Positions 1 to 6,020 of a stretch of DNA of 17,567 nucleotides are shown in pieces. Under the pieces are notes generated by a model, which saw nothing but the letters and a program-made list of their open reading frames with translations, had not been told where the DNA came from and made no database searches. The translations under genes and the position numbers were made by a program. The first letter of the stretch is position 1, and each line of letters starts with the position of its first letter. The DNA lies in NCBI GenBank assembly GCA_022571575.1, contig JACZXN010000005.1:1-17567 (forward strand), in the 5' to 3' direction. The stretch is from Chloroflexota bacterium. GTDB taxonomy: Bacteria; Chloroflexota; Dehalococcoidia; UBA3495.

Positions 1-65
1 TGGAATTCACTGAGGCCGTCACCCGCAGCGCCCAGACCGGGCAGACGGTTTACCTGCCCTTATAA
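1..65 (+). CDS. 3' end of a Gfo/Idh/MocA-type oxidoreductase (partial, cut by window edge)
   Basis: Only the last 20 codons and the TAA stop (63-65) are inside the window. They read EFTEAVTRSAQTGQTVYLPL. The full-length gene just downstream ends in the same peptide apart from one residue (VALPL instead of VYLPL). At the DNA level 12-49 is identical to 1096-1133, and the 65-nt tails differ at only nine positions. The fragment is therefore the end of a tandem paralogue whose body lies upstream of the window. The stop is 46 nt before the next start codon, so the two are probably co-transcribed. The family call rests on the paralogue, as the fragment has no domain of its own. Confidence 0.85.
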   Translation, partial: EFTEAVTRSAQTGQTVYLPL

Positions 66-111
66 CCCCATACCCGGCGGTTAATCGTTCTTCACACAAG
101 GGAGGGCAAAC

Positions 112-1149
112 ATGGCGACAGACGGAATCAGAGTCGGCCTCATCGGCGCCGGAAAAAACACCCGGGACCGGCACATCCCCGGCTTTCAGAAGGTGGACGG
201 GTTGGAGATCACGGCCGTGGCCAACCGCAGCCGCGAATCGGGACGGGTGGTGGCCGACCAGTTCAACATCCCGACGGTCTACGACAACTGGCAGGACCTG
301 CTGGAGGACCCGGGCATCGACGCCGTCTGCATCGGCACCTGGCCCTACATGCACCGCACCCTGACCCTGGCCGCTCTTGAGGCCGGGAAGCACGTGCTCT
401 GCGAGGCCCGGATGGCCACCACCGCCCAGGAAGCCCAGGAGATGCTGGACGCTTCCCGGCTGCGGCCCGACCTGACCGCCCAGATCGTGCCCTCGCCCCT
501 GACCTTCAAGATCGACCGGTTGCTTCAAGATAAGATCAACGAGGGCTACATCGGCGACATGATCGGGGTGTCGGTCCTGTCCCTGGGGAACAACTTCATG
601 GACCAGGGCGGCCCCATGCACTGGCGCAACGACCGGGACCTCAGCGGGTACAACATCCTGAACATGGGGATCTGGTACGAGGCCATGATCCGCTGGGTGG
701 GCCGGGCCACGAAAGTAACGTCCATGACCAAGATCAACGTGTCCACCCGCAAAGACGAAAGCGGCGAGATAGTCCCGGTCACCATCCCCGACCACGTGAG
801 CATCATCGCCGAATTGGCCAACGGCGCCCAGGCCAACATGCAATTCAGCGCCGTCACCGGCCTGTCGTCGGGCAGCGGCGTCTGGATCTACGGCAGCGAG
901 GGGACGCTCCACATCGACGGCGCCCTGAATGTCTACGGCGGCCGCCGGGGCGAGGACAAACTATCCGAGATACCCAACCCCGAGGAGGGCCGGGCCTTCT
1001 GGCGCGTCGAAGAGGAATTCTGCAACGCCATCCGGGGCACGGAGAAGATCACCCGCACCCCCTTCGAAGTCGGCCTCCACTACATGGAGTTCACCGAGGC
1101 CGTCACCCGCAGCGCCCAGACCGGGCAGACGGTGGCCCTGCCGCTTTAG
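112..1149 (+). CDS. Gfo/Idh/MocA family oxidoreductase with atypical active site
   Basis: Encodes 345 aa, the usual family length. The N-terminal Rossmann fold opens with VGLIGAGKNTRDRHIPGF (about residues 8-25), a GxGxxx dinucleotide-binding loop. The C-terminal part is the alpha/beta dimerisation and substrate domain. The start is supported by AAGGGAGGG at 98-106, 5 nt before ATG. Known members act as NAD(P)-dependent dehydrogenases or reductases of sugars, inositols and biliverdin, using an EKP lysine and an Asp/His pair. Here the EKP position reads CEARMA (97-102), so the lysine is missing. The usual DxGxHxxD segment reads NMGIWYEAM (184-192), with Asp and His replaced by Asn and Trp. Cofactor binding looks intact but classical hydride-transfer catalysis is doubtful. 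It follows the tail of a close paralogue. The cytoplasmic location and the family are clear; the substrate is unknown. Confidence 0.9.
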   Translation: MATDGIRVGLIGAGKNTRDRHIPGFQKVDGLEITAVANRSRESGRVVADQFNIPTVYDNWQDLLEDPGIDAVCIGTWPYMHRTLTLAALEAGKHVLCEARMATTAQEAQEMLDASRLRPDLTAQIVPSPLTFKIDRLLQDKINEGYIGDMIGVSVLSLGNNFMDQGGPMHWRNDRDLSGYNILNMGIWYEAMIRWVGRATKVTSMTKINVSTRKDESGEIVPVTIPDHVSIIAELANGAQANMQFSAVTGLSSGSGVWIYGSEGTLHIDGALNVYGGRRGEDKLSEIPNPEEGRAFWRVEEEFCNAIRGTEKITRTPFEVGLHYMEFTEAVTRSAQTGQTVALPL

Positions 1150-1232
1150 GTCCCAGACCGGGCGGCCTTTCAAGGCAACACGGCTCCCTTGGGGAGTTGC
1201 CTGTTTGCCAGACCAGAGCGATGACAATGCGA

Positions 1233-1254
1233 TGTAGGGGGTTAACCCCCTACA
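1233..1254. repeat. Perfect 22-nt palindrome
   Basis: The half-site TGTAGGGGGTT is followed directly by its exact reverse complement. As RNA or cruciform it forms a 9-bp stem (TGTAGGGGG/CCCCCTACA) closed by TTAA. It lies 84 nt after the stop of the Gfo/Idh/MocA gene and points towards the convergent msrA. There is no T-run on either side. It could be a REP-like element, a transcript-end stabiliser or a weak bidirectional terminator; the sequence does not decide between these. Confidence 0.75.
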
Positions 1255-1406
1255 GGCGTCAGATACGGTTCATCGGGATTGAACCCGATCGCGAAATCGA
1301 CTCCCCCCCCTTGATCTTGCTCGTCCTGGCGTCTTAAACCCGGACGTGGCAGCCCGCATCAGTCAAGTATCAAGTTGAATGAACCACGACCTATCCGGGG
1401 CGGTGG

Positions 1407-1501
1407 TTCGACGGGCTCACCACGAACGGGAGACGGGCTCACCACGAACGGACGAAGCAAGGTAATAGAGGACAGATCCGTTCGTCCTGAGTCCGTCGAA
1501 G
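1407..1501. repeat. REP-like cluster: two direct copies and one inverted copy
   Basis: Copy A begins TTCGACGGGCTCACC at 1407 and ends CACGAACGG at 1429. Copy B (1432-1451) repeats the last 19 nt of A exactly. Copy C (1478-1501) is on the opposite strand; its reverse complement matches A over 23 nt with three differences (one G/A change and CC to GG in the middle). A and C can pair across a spacer of about 50 nt. The family, with a TTCGAC...GAACGG outline, resembles extragenic repeats common in many GC-rich bacterial genomes. No coding capacity is seen. Confidence 0.75.
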
Positions 1502-1555
1502 GGCCCGCAGTTGGCTGCGCCGCAGGCATCGCGTTGATCCCAGTTGCGCCGTTCG

Positions 1556-2107
1556 TTAACGCAGGCTTTTGGCGAACTTCTGCCGGACCTTGGCGACCTT
1601 GGGGTTGATCACGACCTGGCAGTACATGCTGCCCGAATTGTTCAGATAGAACCGCTGGTGCTCGGCCTCGGCCTCGAAGAACTTCTCGAACGGGGCGATC
1701 TCAGTGACCACGGGGCCATTTTCGGTGCCGGACGCATCCAGCGCTTTGATGAACTCTGACGCCTGGTCCTTCTGAGTGTCGCTGGTGTAGAGCACCACCG
1801 AGCGGTAGCGGGCCCCTTCGTCCGCACCCTGGCGATTGAGGGTGGTGGGGTCGTGGGTGGCGAAGAACACCTCAAGCAGTTCCGGGAAGGTGATCTGGCC
1901 GGGGTCGAACTCGATCCGCACCACCTCGGCGTGCCCGGTTGTCTCAGCACACACTTGATAGTAGGTGGGGTTCTCCGTGTGGCCGCCCGAATAGCCGGAG
2001 GCGACCGACGTTACCCCTTTAATCTCCAAGAACACGGCTTCGGTGCACCAGAAGCACCCCCCGCCGAATACGGCTACCTCATGATTGTTTTCCCCGTTGG
2101 TTGCCAT
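1556..2107 (-). CDS. msrA: Peptide-methionine (S)-S-oxide reductase MsrA
   Basis: Reduces methionine-S-sulfoxide in proteins and free methionine, a cytoplasmic repair step recycled by thioredoxin. From ATG at 2107 it is 183 aa, a normal length. The active-site motif GGGCFWC (15-21) carries the catalytic Cys18. HDPTTLNRQGADEGARYRS (85-103) is the family signature, and HQRFYL near 150-155 with MYCQVVINPK (161-170) forms the C-terminal part; Cys163 is a candidate resolving cysteine. A GTG start five codons upstream (2122) is possible, but GGTGAG at 2115-2120 sits 7 nt before the ATG and favours the shorter form. It lies 111 nt downstream of the LLM oxidoreductase on the same strand, so co-transcription is possible but not shown. 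It converges with the Gfo/Idh/MocA gene. Family assignment is very secure. Confidence 0.96.
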   Translation of the reverse strand: MATNGENNHEVAVFGGGCFWCTEAVFLEIKGVTSVASGYSGGHTENPTYYQVCAETTGHAEVVRIEFDPGQITFPELLEVFFATHDPTTLNRQGADEGARYRSVVLYTSDTQKDQASEFIKALDASGTENGPVVTEIAPFEKFFEAEAEHQRFYLNNSGSMYCQVVINPKVAKVRQKFAKSLR

Positions 2108-2218
2108 GCTATCTCTCACCACCAGTAAATTTCTTTAAACAGTTGGCCGCGCTGTCCTGGTTCCCGCGGACAATTTTGGCCATCAGGAAGGCTTATATTT
2201 CGTTGTTGCTGGGGCGGC

Positions 2219-3085
2219 CTACCCGACGATGTCCGCCAGGCGGTCCACCTGTTCAAGGTCATGGACCTGGGGCAGGAAGATCATCTCATCGGCCCCGATG
2301 TCAGCGATGGCCTGAATGATGCTGCGCACCTGCTCCGGAGAAGTCAGAACCCCACGGGCCGCGCTCTCCGCCATCTCCGCGCCCAGGAATTGATTGTAAT
2401 GACGGGCTTGAGCGGCACCCCGGTCGGCGGCGCCGGGACCCAGGGCGAAACTGCCGGTGGCCACCAATCGAGGGCGCTCGGACCGGCCCGCCGCCTTCCA
2501 AGCGTCTTCCACGGTCTGATAGAGGGCCCGGGCGGCCTCGGGGTCGCCTCCTCCGCCCAAGTACCCATCGGCCCACCGTCCCGCCCGGCCGATGGCGGCG
2601 GGAGCGAATCCTCCGATGAGAAGCTCTGGACCTCCCTGCTGGACCGGCTCCGGACCCGGCGCGGGCAAGCCCTCCACCGATCCTTCACCGGACCAGACCC
2701 GCTTCATCACCGCGAGTTGCTCCTCGAAGCGATGGCCCCGGCGGTGGAAATTGCCGCCCACCGCCTGGTAATCGTCCTCCCGGCGGCCCACGCCCAGGCC
2801 CAGGGTGAACCGTCCCCCGGACAGGGCGTCCAGGCTGGCGGCCTGCTTGGCCAGAAGCACGGCGTCCCGCACCGGCGCGATGAGCACGCTGGTCATCAGG
2901 CGCACGCGGGTGGTTACCGCAGCGGCGGCGGAGAGCATAATCAAGGGCTCGTAATTGTCGTAGACCACCCGGTCGATGGTGCCCAGGCTCGAAAACGGCC
3001 CCGCGTCGGCCCGGCGGGCCCATTCCAGGATCAAGTCGCCCTTGACGCCGGGGACGTTCCCCGGCAGGCCGATCCCAATCTTCAT
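2219..3085 (-). CDS. LLM-class flavin/F420-dependent oxidoreductase
   Basis: A 288-aa luciferase-like TIM-barrel enzyme. These proteins use FMN or coenzyme F420 to oxidise or reduce small organic molecules in the cytosol. It starts MKIGIGLPGN (strand 1); ITxVRL-type strand TTRVRLMTSVLIAPVRDA (58-75) and GGRFTLGLGVGRREDDYQAVG region (about 90-110) form the conserved cofactor-binding core. GGPELLIGG (151-159) and GRWADGYLGGG (169-179) are typical C-terminal motifs. The start is fixed by AAGGGA (3091-3096) 5 nt before ATG. That ribosome site overlaps the stop codon of the DUF1501 gene, with only 9 nt between the two genes, so they are almost certainly one transcript and may be translationally coupled. 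Whether FMN or F420 is used, and on what substrate, cannot be told from the sequence. Confidence 0.9.
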   Translation of the reverse strand: MKIGIGLPGNVPGVKGDLILEWARRADAGPFSSLGTIDRVVYDNYEPLIMLSAAAAVTTRVRLMTSVLIAPVRDAVLLAKQAASLDALSGGRFTLGLGVGRREDDYQAVGGNFHRRGHRFEEQLAVMKRVWSGEGSVEGLPAPGPEPVQQGGPELLIGGFAPAAIGRAGRWADGYLGGGGDPEAARALYQTVEDAWKAAGRSERPRLVATGSFALGPGAADRGAAQARHYNQFLGAEMAESAARGVLTSPEQVRSIIQAIADIGADEMIFLPQVHDLEQVDRLADIVG

Positions 3086-3094
3086 TTCAGTCCC

Positions 3095-4234
3095 TTATGA
3101 GTCGCCTTTGACGAAGTCCAGGTGTTCGTAGCTGCCGCCGGTGACGGATTTGCCGTCCAGGCCCAGCCACTTCTCGACGATGGTGGAATAGACGCTGCGG
3201 AAGTCCACCTGGAATTGGAGGTCTCCGTCCAGTTGGTCCTCTTCCTTCAGGGACGGGTACTCTCCGTACATGCCGCCGTTAACCGGCTGGCCGATGATGT
3301 ATGACCCGCCGCCGGAGCCGTGGTCGGAGCCGGAGCCGTTGTCCGTGACCCGCCGTCCAAACTCGGTGAAGACCATCATCAACACATTGCCGGCCGCGTC
3401 ATGCTGTTTGAGATCGGCGAAGAAATCGCCGATACCGGAGGAGAGCTCGCCAAGCAGGGGGGCATGCACCGCCACCTGGTTGGCGTGGGTGTCGTAGCCG
3501 GCATGGGAGGTGTAGAACACCCTGGTCCCCAGGTCCTTCAGCAGCACCTGGGCGATCCCGCGCAGGCTCTGGGCGATGGGCGTGGCGGCGTATTCCACCG
3601 TTGAGGTGTAGCTGTCGGCGGCGGTCTTCAGGATGTCGGCCCCCTTCAGGGCGTCCAGTCCGGTGCGTCCCAGGTAGTCCATGGCCGCTCCGGTGCCGAT
3701 GGCGGGGGAGTACATCCTGGCGAAGACGTCCAGGGCCCGGGCGCGCTGCTCCTGGCCGGGAATCCCGGTCAGGACGCCGTAGTTCTCCAGCGCGGCGACG
3801 GACGCCACCGGCACCCCGGTCAGGGCCATGGCCCTGGGCAGGCCCCGGCCGAAGTTCACGCCGGTCAGCACGTTCTCGCCGTGGGGGTCGATGTCGCGGA
3901 TCACCCGGCCCAGCCAGCCTTCCGTGGCGATCTTCTCGGGCTCGCAGGTGTGCCAGATGTCCATGGCCCGGAAGTGGGAGCGGTTGGGATTGGGATAGCC
4001 CACGCCGTTGATGACCGCCACCTCACCCTGGTCGTACAGGTCTTTGAACGCGCCCAGAGCGGGGTTGAAGCCGAACCGGCCGTCGATGGGCAGGACGTCC
4101 TGGGCGGGCACGCCCACGGTGGGGCGGTTATCATAATAGAGGGGGTCGGCGTAGGGGACCACCATATTCATGTAGTCGCTGCCGCCGGTCAATTGGACCA
4201 CCACTAATATGGGGTCTTTCTTGGTGGACGTCAT
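3095..4234 (-). CDS. DUF1501 family protein
   Basis: Encodes 379 aa matching the DUF1501 family, a group distantly related to alkaline phosphatases and sulfatases but without an assigned reaction. Visible family features are QLTGGSDYMNMVVP (14-27), SHFRAMDIWHT (86-96), GYDTHANQ (246-253), FTEFGRR (289-295) and SDHGSGG (303-309). The Asp/His pairs look like a metal-binding set. Many family members carry a Tat signal peptide; this one begins MTSTKKDPILVVVQL and goes straight into the first core strand, so a cytoplasmic location is likely. The start is supported by AGGAGC at 4241-4246, 6 nt before ATG. It is the first gene after the promoter at 4288-4316 and lies 9 nt upstream of the LLM oxidoreductase, suggesting a shared but unknown task. 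Confidence 0.88.
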   Translation of the reverse strand: MTSTKKDPILVVVQLTGGSDYMNMVVPYADPLYYDNRPTVGVPAQDVLPIDGRFGFNPALGAFKDLYDQGEVAVINGVGYPNPNRSHFRAMDIWHTCEPEKIATEGWLGRVIRDIDPHGENVLTGVNFGRGLPRAMALTGVPVASVAALENYGVLTGIPGQEQRARALDVFARMYSPAIGTGAAMDYLGRTGLDALKGADILKTAADSYTSTVEYAATPIAQSLRGIAQVLLKDLGTRVFYTSHAGYDTHANQVAVHAPLLGELSSGIGDFFADLKQHDAAGNVLMMVFTEFGRRVTDNGSGSDHGSGGGSYIIGQPVNGGMYGEYPSLKEEDQLDGDLQFQVDFRSVYSTIVEKWLGLDGKSVTGGSYEHLDFVKGDS

Positions 4235-4287
4235 GGGCTTGCTCCTGGTGCGCGTCGGGCCGAGTTAGGGTTCCCAGATCAGGGTTC

Positions 4288-4316
4288 ACTCTAGCAGCGC
4301 CGCAAATGAGCGTCAA
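4288..4316 (-). promoter_or_regulatory. Sigma70-type promoter for the DUF1501-LLM genes
   Basis: Reading the minus strand, TTGACG (plus 4311-4316) is followed after exactly 17 nt by TAGAGT (plus 4288-4293). This gives five of six matches at -35 and four of six at -10 with ideal spacing. Transcription would start near 4281, leaving a leader of about 47 nt before the DUF1501 ATG. Confidence 0.6.
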
Positions 4317-4392
4317 CGGTGGCTGCCTTTAGCCGTATCTTAAAAGGGCCGCGGGCGGAGGCGTGTAAGGCGAATGGCAGCCGTGGGCCGAC

Positions 4393-4422
4393 TTGACAGT
4401 GGTTCCGCGGGGGCCTTACGAT
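4393..4422 (+). promoter_or_regulatory. Sigma70-type promoter for the tRNA cluster
   Basis: A perfect -35 box TTGACA (4393-4398) is followed after 18 nt by TACGAT (4417-4422), a four-of-six -10 box. The predicted start is near 4429, giving a 5' leader of roughly 77 nt before tRNA-Ala. It is back-to-back with the DUF1501 promoter, separated by about 75 nt, in an otherwise gene-free stretch (4235-4506). Confidence 0.6.
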
Positions 4423-4506
4423 TCTGAATGGTTCCTCCCCAGGCCGGGGAAGGACCGGGCTTGCCCCGGGGTGTGCCCATTTGGGCCTGACCTCCTGGGG
4501 TGGTGC

Positions 4507-4582
4507 GGGGATATAGCTCAGTTGGGAGAGCGCGGCGTTCGCAATGCCGAGGCCGAGGGTTCGAGTCCCTCTATCTCCACCA
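4507..4582 (+). tRNA. tRNA-Ala (anticodon CGC)
   Basis: All cloverleaf parts are present: acceptor stem GGGGATA/TATCTCC (one G-T pair), D-stem GCTC/GAGC, anticodon stem CGGCG/TGCCG with loop TTCGCAA, and T-stem GAGGG/CCCTC with loop TTCGAGT. The anticodon CGC reads the GCG alanine codon. The discriminator A and 3' CCA (4580-4582) are encoded. First of three tRNAs on one transcript; only 4 nt separate it from tRNA-Arg. Confidence 0.96.
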
Positions 4583-4586
4583 AAAT

Positions 4587-4662
4587 GCCCCTGTAGCTCA
4601 GTGGATAGAGCGGCGGCGTCCTAAGTCGCGCGTCGGGGGTTCGAATCCCTCCAGGGGTACCA
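4587..4662 (+). tRNA. tRNA-Arg (anticodon CCT)
   Basis: Acceptor stem GCCCCTG/CAGGGGT (terminal G-T), D-stem GCTC/GAGC, anticodon stem GCGGC/GTCGC with loop GTCCTAA, T-stem GGGGG/CCCTC with loop TTCGAAT. Anticodon CCT reads the AGG arginine codon. CCA is encoded at 4660-4662. Confidence 0.96.
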
Positions 4663-4676
4663 TTAAAATCCACGGA

Positions 4677-4700
4677 CTGCGCCGGCCACCGCCGGCGCAG
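4677..4700 (+). other. Hairpin between tRNA-Arg and tRNA-Trp
   Basis: A perfect 9-bp GC-rich stem, CTGCGCCGG (4677-4685) with CCGGCGCAG (4692-4700), closed by a 6-nt loop. It fills most of the 51-nt spacer between two tRNAs that appear co-transcribed. No T-tract follows, so it is more likely an RNA-processing or spacer structure, or a REP remnant, than a terminator. Confidence 0.6.
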
Positions 4701-4713
4701 CACATCGTATCGC

Positions 4714-4791
4714 AGGAGCGTAGCTCAGCCTGGCCAGAGCGCTGGTCTCCAAAACCAGTGGTCGGGGGTTCGAATCCTCCCGCTCCTGCCA
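4714..4791 (+). tRNA. tRNA-Trp (anticodon CCA)
   Basis: Acceptor stem AGGAGCG/CGCTCCT is perfect. D-arm GCTC/GAGC, anticodon stem CTGGT/ACCAG with loop CTCCAAA, T-stem GGGGG/CCTCC with loop TTCGAAT. Anticodon CCA reads TGG. The discriminator is G and CCA is encoded at 4789-4791. Last tRNA before the terminator. Confidence 0.97.
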
Positions 4792-4806
4792 ACTTCAGGC
4801 ACTAAT

Positions 4807-4840
4807 AAGGCCCCCGGCTGAAGCCGGGGCCTTTGCTTTT
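4807..4840 (+). terminator. Intrinsic terminator of the tRNA cluster, possibly bidirectional
   Basis: AAGGCCCCCGGCT pairs with AGCCGGGGCCTT (one bulged C) around a tiny loop, followed by TTGCTTTT on the plus strand. It starts 16 nt after tRNA-Trp. On the minus strand the same stem is followed by TTATTAG, so it may also stop transcripts of the convergent LLM gene that ends at 4879. Confidence 0.85.
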
Positions 4841-4878
4841 CGGGTTTTGCTAAAAGGTCCAGGATGTGGCGCCGGGCG

Positions 4879-5730
4879 CTACCGGACCAATGCCTCGGCC
4901 AAGCGCTCCAGTTCCTCGCCCATCTCGTTCTCCGTGTCGCAGTGAGCCGGCCATACCGATACCCGGATGGCGCCGGCGTTCAAGAAATCATCCACCTGCT
5001 GCCGGGTGGTGTCGGTGGGCTGACCGAACACCGATATGGTCAGCGACGCGGGGTCCCGGCCCCGTTCGACGGCCAGGGTGTCCAGGACTTTTCGGCTGTC
5101 TTCGATCTGGCCGGGAGTTGCCCGGTTCGGCAGCCAACCGTCACCCCACCTGGCCACGCGCTGGAGCACGTTCTTGGCGTTGCCGCCCAGCAGGACCGGG
5201 GGATGGGGTTTTTGGACCGGCTTGGGAAAGCAGATAACCGGTGGGAAATCGTAGAAGCGGCCATGGTACTCGGCCTCATCCTTGGTCCACAGTTCTTTCA
5301 ACGCCTCCACCGCCTCCCGTGTCTGGGTCCACCGGTGGTCGAAGTCGCCGCCCATCATGGTGGTCTCTTCGCGGTTCCAGCCCGCGCCGACTCCGAAGAT
5401 GAACCTTCCGTTGCTGTGAAGGTCCAGGACCGCGATCTCTTTGGCCAGGATCAGGGGATTGCGTTCCGGGACCAGCGTGATCCCCGTTGCCAGCTTGATC
5501 TTGCTGGTGACGGCGGCGGCCATGGCTAGGGAGATATAGGGCTCCGAGAAGTGACCGTAAGTCCACGGGATCTCGCCGCCGGTTGCCGGGAAGGGAGTTT
5601 CGCTCTTCACCGGCAGGACCGGGTGCTCGTGATACCAGATGGACTCGAACCCCAGGTCTTCGGCTTTCTTGGCGATAAAGGCCGGGTTCAGGGTGTACGC
5701 CGGCAGCGGCACTACTATTCCAACAGGCAT
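4879..5730 (-). CDS. LLM-class F420-dependent-type oxidoreductase (Rv2161c-like)
   Basis: A second luciferase-like TIM-barrel oxidoreductase, 283 aa from the chosen start. AYTLNPAFIAKKAEDLGFES (11-30) followed by IWYHEH, the strand SKIKLATGITLVPERNPLIL (76-95) and NGRFIFGVGAGWNREE (107-122) match the probable F420-dependent family typified by Rv2161c. PPVLLGGNAKNVLQRVARWG (177-196) then DGW is the usual C-terminal core motif. The frame stays open 78 codons upstream, but that extension is Arg/Pro/Ser-rich with no family resemblance. MPVGIVVPLP is the expected first strand, and GGAGAAG (plus 5737-5743) lies 6 nt before its ATG. It stands alone, converging on the tRNA terminator and divergent from the aldo/keto reductase. 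It differs strongly from the LLM protein at 2219-3085, so it is not a recent duplicate. Substrate unknown. Confidence 0.9.
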   Translation of the reverse strand: MPVGIVVPLPAYTLNPAFIAKKAEDLGFESIWYHEHPVLPVKSETPFPATGGEIPWTYGHFSEPYISLAMAAAVTSKIKLATGITLVPERNPLILAKEIAVLDLHSNGRFIFGVGAGWNREETTMMGGDFDHRWTQTREAVEALKELWTKDEAEYHGRFYDFPPVICFPKPVQKPHPPVLLGGNAKNVLQRVARWGDGWLPNRATPGQIEDSRKVLDTLAVERGRDPASLTISVFGQPTDTTRQQVDDFLNAGAIRVSVWPAHCDTENEMGEELERLAEALVR

Positions 5731-5736
5731 TTTCAA

Positions 5737-5743
5737 CTTCTCC
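5737..5743 (-). promoter_or_regulatory. Ribosome binding site fixing the LLM start at 5730
   Basis: Minus-strand GGAGAAG lies 6 nt before ATG. It supports the internal start over the long upstream extension of the same frame, which reaches 5964. Confidence 0.65.
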
Positions 5744-6020
5744 AGCGTGGTTTCTCGTTTTCGGCCGGCGGCCGACTGAAACAACTGCCCGCATATTAGC
5801 ATCGATGCGCCAAGATCCGCACCCGAGCCTGGAGCGTCCGCCGGAGCTTTACGGCCGGTGCTTGTGGGCTTAGAGTGGTCCAGTATCCGAGGTGAGCCGG
5901 CGTCTAAAGGGCCGTGAGCCAAGCGCCGGCGGCAACTCTCACCATCAACAGCCCTCCGATTCATGGCTTGGTGATATTGACCTTGCGACCCTACCCAGTC
6001 GTCCTGGACCAGGCACGGTG

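Larger units (their letters stand above)
1150..1555. other. Non-coding convergent intergenic region with repeats
   Basis: About 400 nt lie between the ends of the convergent Gfo/Idh/MocA and msrA genes. The open frames crossing it have no ribosome site and no recognisable protein. It holds a perfect palindrome (1233-1254), a short hairpin ATCGGG/CCCGAT (1272-1277 with 1284-1289), a run of eight C (1303-1310) and a REP-like repeat cluster (1407-1501). No hairpin is followed by a T-tract, so a classical intrinsic terminator is not evident. Confidence 0.7.

Noticed and set aside
19..912. Long minus-strand open frame (297 codons) opposite the Gfo/Idh/MocA gene
   Set aside because: It mirrors a clearly conserved gene on the plus strand; its translation is His/Gly/Val-rich with no domain, a usual by-product of high GC.
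2261..3100. Plus-strand open frame (279 codons) opposite the LLM gene
   Set aside because: Complementary shadow of a well-conserved LLM protein; low-complexity translation.
4500..4805. Open frames across the tRNA cluster on both strands
   Set aside because: They translate tRNA genes; this is a common artefact in annotations.
5892..6020. N-terminal extension of the aldo/keto reductase from GTG 5892
   Set aside because: The extension has no family resemblance and no ribosome site; the conserved barrel begins after ATG 6021.
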